Shown here: positions 33,446 through 43,646 of the stretch, one piece after another
Layout: each line of letters opens with the position of its first letter
How positions within the stretch are numbered: position 1 is the stretch's first letter
Assembly (NCBI GenBank): GCA_963662175.1
Contig: OY759222.1
Span: 19,602,222-19,666,221, forward strand
DNA length: 64,000 nt
Origin: Aradus depressus
Taxonomy: Eukaryota > Arthropoda > Insecta > Hemiptera > Aradidae
Direction of reading: 5' to 3'
Notes under the pieces: model-generated
The model's input: only the letters and a program-made list of their open reading frames with translations
Told to the model about the DNA's origin: nothing
Database searches by the model: none
Program-made: the position numbers and the translations under genes

Positions 33446-33486
33446 ACGCTCTGATCACCATTCCACTGAGCTACCGGTGCACTCAA
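33446..33486 (-). mobile_element. SINE-A head fragment
   Basis: CCACTGAGCTACCGGTGCAC, the reversed tRNA-like 5' end. Confidence 0.7.
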
Positions 33487-33954
33487 CTAACTATGGATAA
33501 TTAGCCCAAACGATTAGTTCATTAATTTGGAACATGGATGTAAGAACACAAAACCCCCAACTTTGAATTTTGTCACTAATATTTGTGTGGGAATTAAATA
33601 TAATATGAAGAACGGGTTAAGTTGTGCCAGAGCTGTTAGTCGGATAGAGCTGTAGTTAGACTTTGGACGTTTGCCAGATGAGAGCCAATTATACAAGGTT
33701 TTTGTTCTGAGTGGTGGGTCCTCTGTGAAGAGGGTCGAGAAGGAGAGGGTCAACATAGAGTTCAAATTAATATATTATATATGCAGACTGGACAGAGGTC
33801 ATTAACATACCAAATGTACTTGGTACCTTGCTGAGGTGTGTACACAACCTCAGGGGATTCAAGTCCCTTTGGAGACAACCATGTTATTATTTGAAAGAAG
33901 ACGTCAAGACACACCTCACAATCTCTGAATTCATTGCATTAGAGGCTCATATGG
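33487..33954. other. Anonymous sequence
   Basis: The minus frame at 33514-33765 has no recognised motif. No repeat family seen. Confidence 0.35.
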
Positions 33955-34838
33955 TTATTATTAGAGCCCGGATTTCGTGCAGTAAAAAAATTAAAAAAAC
34001 TAAATGGCCAAAATGTGACACAAAAAATAAAATCCTACCATTAACTGTTTTTCTGCTAAAAAAAAATTGGATCTAATTCGTAAATTAAATAACTCTTTTT
34101 TTTTTTTTTTTTAAACTGGGTAGGGTTTAAAAATAAATCTATAAAATAAAAATCCTAAAGGAATTTATTTATACAATTTATGAAAAATATTTACTGAAAA
34201 CACAAGTTTTTTTTTTTTCATTTCTCTTCACACCCAATTGCTTTCTCATATGACGTGCAGATCAGTCTTTCCATCGAACTTAAGTTAACGATAATTAATA
34301 ATCCAACTTTTTACTTTGGAAGAATAACTCGATCCTACTTTAGACATGATTGTTTTTCTCTTTAGAACCAATGTGCTCAAACGTAAAGGTAGAGTATGAC
34401 CGAGTGTAGCACAAAGTGGAAGGAAGCGGAAATGATGGGCATTATTGGCTTTCCACCAATTTAAAGACAGAGAGTCAAACTTGAAAATCGTAGTGAGAAT
34501 TTCCCAAAAAAACTGACCTTATTCAGTGTGTTTAAAAGAGCCACATAATATTTCCCAAAACATTTCTTAATAAATTTGTATGAATGTATTTTCAAACTAA
34601 CTTACAAATAAATTTTCTAATTACAACAAAATTTTAGTTTTTTACTGCAATTTTGTTCAGTAAAAACCTAAAACGTACAATTTAGCCAAAAAAGTTAAAA
34701 ACGTGCAATTTCATGCAAAATAAAATGTATGTATATTAATCAGGATGCTTTAATTCCTAAAAATAAATTGTTATTTAATGATTTCAAGCAAGCGAAAAAA
34801 TAATGCAATTGCACGGGAATCCGGGTTCTAGTTATTAT
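33955..34838. mobile_element. Element F, second copy
   Basis: Ends GCCCGGATTTCGTGCAG on the left and ACCCGGATTCCCGTGCA on the right (reverse complement), with further inverted sequence outside (TTATTAGAG / ATAACTAGA). The minus strand carries a remnant of the zinc-finger segment better preserved at 40811-41005. Confidence 0.72.
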
Positions 34839-35235
34839 TGTCGAGGTTATATGAAATTTTTACTTTCCAAGCTATATTATGTGGTATGGGGAAAGTTAAG
34901 TATTCTTTCAGAAATTCCGGCATCCTAAATCCAAAAAATGAAAAAAAAAAATTATTTTCACTCACTGTGTCTATGGAGACAATAACTCTCGATAAAATGC
35001 ATATCTTTACAAAATGTTTTCCAGAACACCACATGGACGACATCTATTGATTTTGAATCAAATCGAGCCCAATGGGAGAGAGGTTACAAAGTGTATAAAA
35101 AGGAAATGGAATGTGTGAGGATTGAGCGGTCTCTGAGATAAAACAGTTGATTTTCAGTCTAATTGAGAGCTTCTAGTCGATCAATTAGCTCTGGGGAATT
35201 CCATTGCTGGTGACTCACCGCCATTTTTTTTCTTC
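34839..35235 (-). repeat. Rep-R, broken reverse pieces
   Basis: TTCAGAAATTCCGGCATCCT, ATCGAGCCCAATGGGAG, ending at GGTGACTCACCGCC. Confidence 0.6.
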
Positions 35236-35315
35236 ATAAATGGCTTCAGGTAGTTGGAAAACATGAAATTTCAATATTGAATTTCTGACCGATTACATAA
35301 CATTCCCTTTACTCA
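35236..35315 (+). repeat. Rep-R tail joined to an inverted head
   Basis: GGAAAACATGAAATTTCAAT, TTTCTGACCGATTACATAAC. The same head-to-tail inversion as at 4040. Confidence 0.6.
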
Positions 35316-35552
35316 GCACGTCTTGGGCCAGTACAATATTCTATGTATTTTACATATAATCTATGTAGAGTATGACATGTAGAATGTCCAGCATTATTGA
35401 ATAATCTACATACATGGAGCAATCTCGCTCCAAGCCAACATCGCTAGTTCCTAGTTCAATATTTTAGTTAGAGATGGATTTTAGTCAGTGAATGGAGTAT
35501 AACAACAACAGTAAACATAAAGTCTATGTTATGTTTACTGTTGTTCTTAGTT
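35316..35552. other. Short palindromic anonymous segment
   Basis: Contains AACAACAGTAAACATAA followed by TTATGTTTACTGTTGTT (about 35502-35545), a 17-bp inverted repeat. Confidence 0.45.
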
Positions 35553-35660
35553 GGTTATTGTGACTGATGCCCTGGTTTTAACTACGAGGTCATATCGCCT
35601 ACTACTAGAGCGTCTCTACTATGGGAATCCTAGATCTGGTTTAGTTGTCTAGGGTAGGAG
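35553..35660 (-). mobile_element. SINE-A 3' fragment
   Basis: TTATTGTGACTGATGCCCTG to TCTAGGGTAGG, deleted in the middle. Confidence 0.75.
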
Positions 35661-35667
35661 GGCGCCG

Positions 35668-36151
35668 CACAGTGTGAAATTTATGAGTTTTGATTTTCAA
35701 AATTCGAGCCCCCGCTTAATTTTTGATCAATTTGGATGAAAGTTGTTGCAAATATTTGTGAAAGCTGACTTTTTATCAGGTAACTGCGGGTTTCACAATC
35801 GAGGTATTATATGCCAATTGACAGCTGCCAAAACCCCGCGAAAATTTTAAAAATTTTAAATTTTTTTGTCCAAGTTTTTGTTAACGGATTTTTACAACTT
35901 AAATGTTTTTTTGGGTCGCTGATTACGAATTCAATATTTATTTTAGCCAAAAGTGGTCCTAATGTTGTCATTTTGGCCTAAAGTGGTCCAAATTCAATAT
36001 ATATAGCATATAATACCTTGATTGTGAAACCCGCAGTTATCTGATAAAAAGCCAGCTTTCACAAATATTTTGCACCTAGTTTCATCCAAATTGATCAAAA
36101 ATTGAGCGGGGCTCGTATTTTGAAAATCAAAACTAATAAATTTCACACTGT
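35668..36151. mobile_element. TIR MITE inserted in a SINE-A head
   Basis: Terminal inverted repeats of about 155 bp: CACAGTGTGAAATTTATGAG on the left, TACAGTGTGAAATTTATTAG on the right (reverse complement), continuing through TTGATCAATTTGGATGAAA and CTGCGGGTTTCACAATC. Sequence outside is the SINE-A start (GGGCGCCG before, CGCCGG after), so the 5-6 bp CGCCG is duplicated. No coding frame. Confidence 0.8.
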
Positions 36152-36545
36152 ACGCCGGTGTTAGATTACTGTGCTCAAGATCGCGGGTTCAAAACTCAGC
36201 CGAGGCCTTTATGTTTTTTTATCTGGGAATTAAAAACCTTGAGCATGCCGTCCTTTGGAGGGTAAGTCAAGTGATAGTTGGCAAAATTAAGTCTCCCGTA
36301 GTAGAGCTAACAGGGAAGGGATAAGAGTGTTCGATGCTTAGGTCCCTAGGTGTACACAACAACCCTCCCAATATATCTAAATCTGTCTATGGTTGACTAT
36401 CATCGTTTCTGGTTACTGTCCCATTTGTTTTTTCAGAAATTATTTAAAAACGGTACCACAAAGCCCAACTATATTCTATATTTCTTTCTTGACAATTTTA
36501 CTTTGAACCATACGGAAACTTATTTTATCTTTACATGTGGTATCT
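36152..36545 (+). repeat. SINE-A-derived composite repeat, unit 1
   Basis: SINE-A head to GTAGAGCTAACAGGGAAGGG, then a non-SINE part: CGATGCTTAGGTCCCTAGGT and TCTATGGTTGACTATCATCG. The same non-SINE part follows the next SINE copy. Confidence 0.75.
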
Positions 36546-36925
36546 AATGAGCTCAAGATCGCAAATTCGAAATCTAGCCGAGGCTCTCCGGTATATAATC
36601 TGAGAGGTAAAAACCTTGAGGACGAATTCTTTCGGATGGTACCTTAGGCGATGGTTCCAGGTCTTTTCGAATGTCAGGTACTCGTTAATGAGATGTATAA
36701 TATGTAACATAACCTGGGTAGGCAAAAATTCGGTCTCCCGCTGTAGAGCTAACTGGGAAAGGATAGGAGCATTGGATGCTCAGGTCCCTAGGTGGAGACA
36801 ACAACCCTCCCAGTATATCTATATGTGTCTATGGTTGACTATCATCGCTTTTGGTTGTTGCCTATCTACCGACATTGCTATCCTAATGTGTTTTTCAGAA
36901 GATATTTATCTTTCTATCTAGTGGT
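36546..36925 (+). repeat. SINE-A-derived composite repeat, unit 2
   Basis: Direct, diverged duplicate of the previous unit: SINE-A body, GCTAACTGGGAAAGGATAGG, GCTCAGGTCCCTAGGTGG, TGTCTATGGTTGACTATCAT. Confidence 0.75.
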
Positions 36926-37019
36926 CTTTAACGAGTAGGCTAGGCTCGGGACCATCTTTTGACATCCTATTCATTATAATTATTAATTAACCTTCCCAGA
37001 CCGAGAGTGACCTTAACGT

Positions 37020-37140
37020 AACTGTTAGTTATTATGACTCATACCAGAGCTTCAACTACGAGGTTATATCGTCAACCACCAGAGCCCTCTTTCGTAGCTC
37101 TGGTGGACTTCTCTTCGAGACATTCGTTTTACCTCCCAGA
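37020..37140 (-). mobile_element. SINE-A 3' fragment
   Basis: TAACTGTTAGTTATTATGAC, then ACCACCAGAGCCCTCTTTCG. Confidence 0.75.
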
Positions 37141-37304
37141 TAGCCCCCCCCCCTGTCATTCATAGTTATTGAGACGTTCATAACCTATTTTTCATTTGGG
37201 CTTATAAGAGTGCTACATGTGAAATTTCATCACAATCCGACCATCCGTTAATGAGCTAGCACTACCTTCATGCTTAGAGCCCCCCTCACAACCCCCCTCG
37301 GGAA
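37141..37304. other. Anonymous sequence
   Basis: CCCCCC-rich short stretch with GAAATTTCATCACAATCCGA; no family assigned. Confidence 0.3.
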
Positions 37305-37480
37305 GTGAAGAATAAGCTTGAGCACGTCGTCCTTCAGCCCGGACTTTAAGTGATGGTGACGAACTTGTTAGACGTCAGGTACTCGTTAAGACCCTTAGCT
37401 GAGGTAACTGGGAAGGGAAAAAACCTTGAGCAAGCTGTCTGAAGCCCGGGAGAGTCAAAATAACTAAGTACTTAACTTAC
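37305..37480 (+). mobile_element. SINE-A, deleted old copy
   Basis: GAGCACGTCGTCCTTCAGCC, GTCAGGTACTCGTTAAGACC, then AGCCCGGGAGAGTCAAAATA. Confidence 0.7.
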
Positions 37481-37484
37481 GGTT

Positions 37485-37676
37485 AACTATCATCGTTTTT
37501 ACTTACGGTTAACTATCATCGCTCATCATAATATGATATATATCATCGCTCATCATAATATGATATCTATCATCGCTCATCATAATATGATATCTATCAT
37601 CGTTCATCATAATAAGATATCTATCATCGCTCATCATAATATGATATCTATCTTCACTCACCATAATATGATCATA
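37485..37676. repeat. 27-bp minisatellite
   Basis: CTATCATCGCTCATCATAAT plus ATGATAT, repeated with a 27-bp period (for example 37567 and 37594), about six copies. It appears to grow from the TGACTATCATCG phrase of the adjoining composite repeats. Confidence 0.9.
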
Positions 37677-37975
37677 TTATGGCTCTTATCCCTTTCCGGT
37701 TAGTTCTACAGTGGAATACCAAAATTTTACCTACGATACGACTCATCAACGAGTACCTGACATTTGAAAAACCCTGGGAACATCACCTAAGATTCAACTC
37801 GAAGGACGACGTGCTCAAGATATTTTTTTTCACTTCCCAGTTAAAACAACTAAGAGTCCCGTCTAGATTTCCAAATCGCGATCCTTAGCTCATTAGACAC
37901 CACATGTAAAGATAAAATAAGTTTCCGTTAATTTTGAACTAAAATTGTCAAGAAAGAAATATATAATATAGATAC
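37677..37975 (-). repeat. Inverted copy of the 36478-36765 segment
   Basis: Reverse complement of the composite repeat, including GGCTCTTATCCCTTTCCGGT and AAAATTGTCAAGAAAGAAAT. About 285 bp, diverged. Confidence 0.8.
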
Positions 37976-38524
37976 AGTTTTCACATATTTTCGGAAAAAT
38001 ACATTAGGACAGCAATGTGACATTCGCACTTTTGTGTGGTCCCCTTTCGACTGAACAAGTACTGGGTTCAGTTGTATGAACTTCCGTTCAATGGATGAGC
38101 ACTGGACATTTTGGTGTGAAATTATAGTAATTTCGTTTTAACATTATTTATTTCCGTGGGTCAAGTTTGCCAATCGCTACTTGTCCATCGCATCTGCATA
38201 AGTGTACGCAGCTTTATCATAATTTTCGCTTGTCAGTTTCTGGGCTGCAAAATCTAAAGAAGATATTACTAATACATTTGGTAACGCTGAACGCAGAAGA
38301 CTGAAACAGATTTGTTTACATTTTTTGGGTTCTTCTTTTATTTACTCTATCACTTTGTTTGCGCTCGTGGTCTATAGATATGCGCACATCTGTTGCTCGT
38401 CTGTCCTATCCATCATTATTATTAGGATTTGCGGTCGTATACTTTTCAAGAAGGATCTTGACCTAAGTAAACGAAGTTTTGAGGTCGCTCTTGTCCATTA
38501 TTAAAGCTGAGCTTTTTTTTCTTC
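37976..38524. other. Anonymous low-repeat DNA
   Basis: No match to the window's families beyond its first 60 bp. No gene called. Confidence 0.4.
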
Positions 38525-38805
38525 CCCGGCCATACGAAAGGAAGGTTATGGAATAGGTCAGAAATTCCGGAATTTCATGTTAACCGACCTCATCGATTCA
38601 AAAAAAAAAAAAAAAAATTCATATATGCCTGTGAACACGGTTAGAATGAATATATCGATACGAAAAATCATATTTGTATTCAGAATGCCATGTGGATGAC
38701 ACCAATTGATTTTCAGCCAAATCGGCCAATGGGGATTAGGGAGGGGCTTAACACAAAAAAACCTAATAACTGCCGATGCAATGAATGTAAAGACACAATG
38801 TGTTA
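38525..38805 (-). repeat. Rep-R 3' half
   Basis: GGTCAGAAATTCCGGAATTT, poly-A, module with AATGAATATATCGATACGAA, ACTGCCGATGCAATGAATGT. Confidence 0.75.
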
Positions 38806-39380
38806 TATATAAATTTTAATTATATATTATATATTGTAATGGTCGTTAGTTGGGGGATTCTTTTTAAAAAATTGAAAAAAAAATACTACTTTTTTTTTAT
38901 ATAATAATTTATTTTTTTGTAACGGTGTATGTTATTGGAATTATTAAATTATATAGGAGTTAAAATGATTACTTGAGGTGATGGGTTGGATGTTGCTTGA
39001 TAGAAAGGTTTTGAGTTGTTTATTCTTCTTTCGAAGGTATCCTCTTCCTTCTTTTCTTCTTTCTTCTTACTCGAGGATAGACAGACAGGCAGATACACTT
39101 GAGGACAGACCGGCAGGCAGATATAATCGGGGACAGACGAGCAGGCGACAGACAACATACAACATCAAGACACCAACAACCAATAGCCCAGCTGTCTTTT
39201 CTCACTTTTTATATTCCAGCCTTCTCGATTAATTAAAATTATTAATGTTTTATATTTTTTAAATGTGTATTTATGTTCCTAATTACTGACCGTTACAATA
39301 TATAAATTATTTAGTATGAAATTCGATAGATTGGTTTTAGAGGTAAGTAATCATTTTGCCAGGTAGACAGGGGACCACTA
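38806..39380. other. Anonymous sequence with short GACAGAC repeats
   Basis: At 39070-39145 three related units (GATAGACAGACAGGCAGATA, GGACAGACCGGCAGGCAGAT, GGACAGACGAGCAGG) stand in tandem. The overlapping plus and minus frames read through this repeat and are not called. Confidence 0.5.
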
Positions 39381-39480
39381 TTAGCTTCCTCGCCGAAGGA
39401 CAGCATGCTGAAGGCTTTGTTACTTTCCAGATTAAAAACCTAAGGGCACCAGCCGCGTTTGAACCCGTGATCTTCTGCAC
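39381..39480 (-). mobile_element. SINE-A head and body fragment
   Basis: GCCGAAGGACAGCATGCT to GTTTGAACCCGTGATCTTC. Confidence 0.7.
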
Positions 39481-39499
39481 ACATTATCTGTCTATGTGT

Positions 39500-39690
39500 A
39501 TATGTGAGTGTGTGTGTCTGTAAGTACTCTCTAATGAATGAACATATCGACAATGACGACACCTATTGATTTTCAGTCAAATCGACCACAATTTAGTGAT
39601 TCAGAAGTCCCTGAGTATGACGCCTATTGATTTTCAACTGGGGAAGTTCATTACCGGGGATTCACCAACGATATTTACCTCGTCTGATAC
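39500..39690 (-). repeat. Rep-R fragment
   Basis: TGATTTTCAGTCAAATCGAC to GGGGATTCACCAACG. Confidence 0.65.
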
Positions 39691-39835
39691 CGCTCGTTAG
39701 ATGCTATTCAAACCTTCTGTTTAGTGAGCGCTCTCTGTTATTTGAATAAGGAATTGGATCCAATACGAAGAAATGCAATAGAAAAGATCATCTGATCAGA
39801 TCTCAGATGTGGAACGGGTTTATGATCACGGATCA

Positions 39836-40279
39836 GCCGGCGAAAGGGAAAGAGGGGATTAGGAGGGGAGGCTTAACACGATAACTGCCGATGTAATGAA
39901 TGTAACGACACGATGTGTTATATATAAATTAAAAATCCCATAATGATGACACGTGTCAATTTTCAGCGAAATCGGCCGAAGAGAAAAGGGCAATCAGAGG
40001 GGACTCAATTCAAAAAACCCTAATAACTGCCGATGTAATGAATGTAACGACACAATGTGTTATATATAAATTGAAAATCCCAGAATGACAACACGTGTCA
40101 ATTTTCAGCGAAATCGGCCGAAGAGAAAAGGGGTATCAGAGGGGTCTCAACTCAAAAACCCCTAATAACTGCCGTTGTAATGAATGTATCGACATGAAAT
40201 TGAGTACGAGGATTCAGAAGTTCTTATATAAGTAAACTGTATTAACGACTGGTTTTGGAGGAAAACGAAAAGCTAATTG
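39836..40279 (-). repeat. Rep-R body, three modules
   Basis: GATGTAATGAATGTAACGAC appears twice about 128 bp apart (near 39890 and 40030), with a further related module, then GGAAAACGAAAAGCTAATTG where the PLE palindrome is inserted. Rep-R resumes at 40541 (TTAATTCGGC). Confidence 0.78.
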
Positions 40280-40365
40280 TCCATATGTGGTAGAAAGATG
40301 TTGTGGGACTAGATTTCTAATAAAAATAAAAGACGTTGTCTTCCCACTGTTTTATTTATACCAGA

Positions 40366-40398
40366 ACCGGTTTTCGACGCAACAGCGTCATCATCAGT
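40366..40398 (-). ncRNA. Hammerhead ribozyme-like motif (left arm)
   Basis: The minus strand reads CTGATGA, stem II TGACGC-TGTT-GCGTC, GAA, then the 8-nt palindrome AACCGGTT and C. All invariant core bases of a hammerhead are present. Mirror of 40462-40494. Confidence 0.7.
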
Positions 40399-40461
40399 GG
40401 TTCATCCACCCACACAGCACAGCGGTTGGAAGATAACTGGGTTATGTGGGTGGATGAACTA

Positions 40462-40494
40462 CTGATGATGACGCTGTTGCGTCGAAAACCGGTT
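40462..40494 (+). ncRNA. Hammerhead ribozyme-like motif (right arm)
   Basis: The plus strand reads CTGATGA, a 5-bp stem II (GACGC/GCGTC), GAA, palindrome AACCGGTT, then C as the predicted cleavage nucleotide. Identical in sequence to the left-arm motif. Confidence 0.7.
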
Positions 40495-40559
40495 CTGGTA
40501 TAAATAAAACAGTGGGAAGACAACGTCTTTTATTTCTATTAAAAGCTAATTGATTAATT

Positions 40560-40680
40560 CGGCAAAATTTAGGACTCCCAGAGTTGAGTCGGGCTCATGT
40601 CCACCAGAGCAATGAAAGAGCGCTCTGGTAGTAGGCGATATGACCTCGTAGTTAAAGCCCGGGCATGAGTCATAAAACCT
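40560..40680 (+). mobile_element. SINE-A 3' third
   Basis: GGCAAAATTTAGGACTCCCA to GGCATGAGTCATAAAACCTT. Confidence 0.85.
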
Positions 40681-40681
40681 T

Positions 40682-41215
40682 AAATCTAAAGGAACGTTTC
40701 ATATTACGTGGCTGTTTTGAACCCACTGAATAAGGTCCCTTTTCTGGGAAATTCTTACTACGATTTTCAAGTTTCCACTTTGTGCTACACTCAGTCTTAC
40801 TTTATCTTTATTGTTACGTTTGAATACATTCGTTCTAAAAAGAAATACAATGATACCTAAAGTAGGATCGAGTTATTTTTCCAAAGTAAAAAGTTGGATT
40901 ATTAATTATCGTCAACTTAAGTTCGATGGAAAGACTGTGTTCTGCACGTCATGTTTATGTGAAAGAAAAAAAAAAAATTGTGTTTTCCGTAAATATTTTC
41001 TATAAATTGTATAAATAAATTCCTTTAAATGTTTTATTTTATAGATTTATTTTTAAACCCTACCCAATTTTATGCTGAAAAAAGTGTTATTTAATTTACA
41101 AATTAGATCCAATTTTTTTTTTTTTGTTTTTTTCGCAGAAGAACAGTTAATGGCAGTATTTTATTTTTTGTTGAACATTTTTACATGTTTTGGGTTTTTT
41201 ATTGCACGTTTTTAA
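40682..41215 (-). mobile_element. Element F, third copy (partial)
   Basis: Shares AAAGTAGGATCGAGTTATTT and the poly-T/CAGAAGAACAGTTAATGG region with the other two copies in reverse orientation. Ends not resolved. Confidence 0.65.
40811..41005 (+). pseudogene. Element F zinc-finger-like ORF remnant
   Basis: The 64-codon frame includes MIPKVGSSYFSKVKSWIINY and KFDGKTVFCTSCL, i.e. a short basic segment and one CxxC pair, then a lysine run and a stop. The same segment in the 34250 region (opposite strand) has lost the cysteines. I infer the N-terminal finger of a transposase, but the family is not recognised. Confidence 0.4.
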
Positions 41216-42402
41216 AATGGTTTTATTGAATCGTCGATGGCCGCGTGACCTCTTGCCTGAGATGGAGTTGTTACTATCCAGCTGCTTCATCCAAGACACT
41301 CAAGTGATATTTTTTTAATTTTGACGTGAAAACGTCTATTCGCTCGTTAAGCACAGATATCCGGTCTAACTTTCTTGTGTTACAAAATACCGTCAGACTT
41401 CAATCGATAATAACTACGAGACTAATAATGCGATAACAACGGTTGAAGTCACAATGGATAGAGCATGTCTGTACGTGTTTGTTGTGCAGTGTTTGTTTTG
41501 CCTGTGACGTTATCGGGCTAGTGTGGGCGTCGGCGGATGATTGTTGCGAAATAGCGTTGTGTAAAATTAGAACTTAGTGTAGCGTGATAACGCGTTTAGA
41601 TAGGACGTTGATTCGGGTGTCATTGTAAAGAGCTTGAGGAGCAGCACTACTAGGACTAAAGGTGAAGCAATAAAAATATTCGCCGAAATATATGTAAAAA
41701 TCTGTATTAAATTGAAAATTGCAAACAAATTAAAGATGTCTCTAATGAATCGTAAATATGCGCGGAATTATAGAAAACGCAAATCAGAGGAATGCTCGCA
41801 TCAAAAGGTATTTTAAAAACCTAAAAAGTCTAGTGCCGAGCAAATGCAAGAGCTATGGCAGCATCAAAAAGAAAAAGAAAAATGATTTTGTCCTGACGTC
41901 TTCACGGAAAATCTACGGCGTGGACCTTGACTACGCCTTAATGTTTTTGTTCACAATTCCTTTCTGTGGTGTTATGTTCAAAGTTGGAAATTTCATAATA
42001 AACGTGAAAAAAATAACACTTGTTCTTATCAGAAGGAGATAACGCTTTGAATACTCACCTAGACAGACATTTTCGATAAACCTTGGGCCTCTGAAACTAT
42101 AAGCATCAATTATGGATGTGCCCCTCTCATAATTATTGCTATAGGTATTGAATTATTCATGAACTTTTCGTTCCGTGTACGTGAAGGCATCTTAAGATAT
42201 TCAAGAAAACCTTCTCGGATCTGATTATTTATGGGAAATGGATTTATTTATTATAAATGGTTCATTTTTTTATGTATTATTTAGAGTTTATTTACAAGAA
42301 GTATCTATATGTGTAAATTAATACAAAGTGTATTTTAGGCTTCTCTGGCATGCTCTCTGTAATATTTGTCGAAAATATGGATTAAAGAATACTGTAAATA
42401 AA
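41216..42402. other. Least repetitive stretch of the window
   Basis: 1.2 kb with no match to the repeat families. GC-richer at 41440-41620 (TGTGGGCGTCGGCGGATGAT). A possible first exon is listed separately at 41736-41807. Could be a gene start or an unrecognised element. Confidence 0.4.
41736..41807 (+). CDS. Possible short first coding exon (hypothetical)
   Basis: ATG at 41736 opens 24 codons (MSLMNRKYARNYRKRKSEEC, SHQK) that end exactly at a consensus-like splice donor (AAAAG/GTATTT, cut after 41807). The basic NRKYxxxYxKRK start resembles the N-terminus of TTF/ZMYM1-type hAT-derived proteins, but a 24-residue match is weak. No acceptor or second exon was identified; the 94-codon frame at 41758 is a different frame. 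Confidence 0.2.
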
Positions 42403-42582
42403 GAGGGCGCCGGTAGTTCAGTGGTATGCGTGCTAGCTTACTGAGCTGAAGATCGTGGGTTCGAAACTCGGTCGTCTCGTTTATTTTTATCTGGCAGGTA
42501 AAAAAAAAATTTAAGCACGCCGTTCTTTGGATGTCAGGCACTCGATAAAGACCCCCTATCCTAGGTGAATAAAACTTTATGG
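42403..42582 (+). mobile_element. SINE-A, 3' truncated
   Basis: GAGGGCGCCGGTAGTTCAGT head, B-box-like GGTTCGAAACTC, ending TGAATAAAACTTTATGG. Confidence 0.88.
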
Positions 42583-42659
42583 TAGGAAATAAAAATTCCC
42601 TATATGCCTGTGAACATGGTTTGAATGAATAGATCGACACAAAATATCATATGTGTATC
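42583..42659 (-). repeat. Rep-R fragment between two SINE-A copies
   Basis: TATATGCCTGTGAACATGGT, then AGATCGACACAAAATATCAT. Confidence 0.7.
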
Positions 42660-42786
42660 GAGGGTGCCGAGTGGCTCAGTGGTATGCGTGCTTGCCTTCT
42701 GAGCTCAAGATCGTGAGTTTGAAACCCGGCTGAGGCCCTTACTTTATTTTATCTGGGAGGTAAGGTTAAAAGACCCCTGCCCTAGG
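42660..42786 (+). mobile_element. SINE-A, 5' part of a copy split by a hAT element
   Basis: GAGGGTGCCGAGTGGCTCAG to AGACCCCTGCCCTAGG; the rest follows at 44262. Confidence 0.9.
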
Positions 42787-43240
42787 TAGGGATCTATCGA
42801 TACTAGTAAAGTATCGATACATTTATCCGATACAATTACGTTTGGTATCAAAACCAAGTAGGTATCGAATAGATATTACTTGTATCGATTCAAAGTACTC
42901 GTTTCAAATTTCAACAATTAAAAAAAACTATATAAATTTTTCAATTCATCAAAATCGTTCACCGTTTAACTTACAATTTTCTTTTATTTGTTGTTGCAAT
43001 AAAATACTGAACTCAAATTCCGGTCCACGGACAAATGATACTCGTATATATCGATGGTGATAACCTCATGAGTGATGTGATCACGCAGTTTGTGTGATGC
43101 GTCCTTTTTTCTTACCTTATTTACAATAAATGGTTTATGAAGGTATACGTTTGTTCGATTTTGAACAGAACCGTGAACGTAATTACGATTTCAGCATTTT
43201 ATATTATTTTTACATTTCATTTTGTCAATTACAATTTATA

Positions 43241-43324
43241 ATGCCTCGTCCTACGGCGAAAGTGTGGATTTATTCCATTAAGAACGTTTCGATCTCAGCG
43301 ACTAAAAAAAGTGGAATATTGTAG
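43241..43324 (+). pseudogene. Degraded BED zinc-finger start of a hAT transposase
   Basis: From ATG at 43241 the frame reads MPRPTAKVWIYSIKNVSISA, TKKSGIL and a stop. AKVW followed by a hydrophobic stretch is the start of a BED finger, but the first cysteine pair is lost. Just past the stop the frame gives NTNNL, like the NxTNLxxHL end of the fold. Position inside a hAT element supports the reading. Confidence 0.55.
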
Positions 43325-43528
43325 GAATACAAATAATCTCCAGTAGTTTTATATCCTTAGTTAAAATAAATTGTATGTTTATTTTCTAATTCTTTTTTTT
43401 ATTTTCAGTATGTTTTTAATAATATAATTTTATCTTATTCGATTTGATTTATTTGTTTCTTATGCTCACTTCAATTTCTCCTTTATACCTTTCAAATGTT
43501 ATTGTGTTTTTTATTATTATTATTATAT

Positions 43529-43568
43529 AGGTATATATATATATATATATGTACCTATATAATAATAG

Positions 43569-43637
<69 letters not shown>

Positions 43638-43646
43638 ATATATAGA
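43529..43646. repeat. (TA)n microsatellite
   Basis: Almost pure TA, beginning with a small palindrome around AGGTATATA...TATATGTACCTATATAA. Confidence 0.95.

Larger units (their letters stand above)
40280..40540. mobile_element. PLE-like terminal palindrome with target duplications
   Basis: A 261-bp insertion in Rep-R flanked by AAAAGCTAATTG (40268-40279 and 40541-40552). Two near-identical arms of 100 bp or more (40318 to about 40425, and about 40438-40541) face each other; each carries a hammerhead-like motif followed by CTGGTATAAATAAAACAGTG. Inverted terminal repeats and a 12-bp duplication fit a Penelope-type terminal structure without any coding part. Confidence 0.75.

Noticed and set aside
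36350..36921. 65- and 101-codon ORFs near 36.4-36.9 kb
   Set aside because: They lie in SINE-A-derived composite repeats and are not conserved between the two copies.
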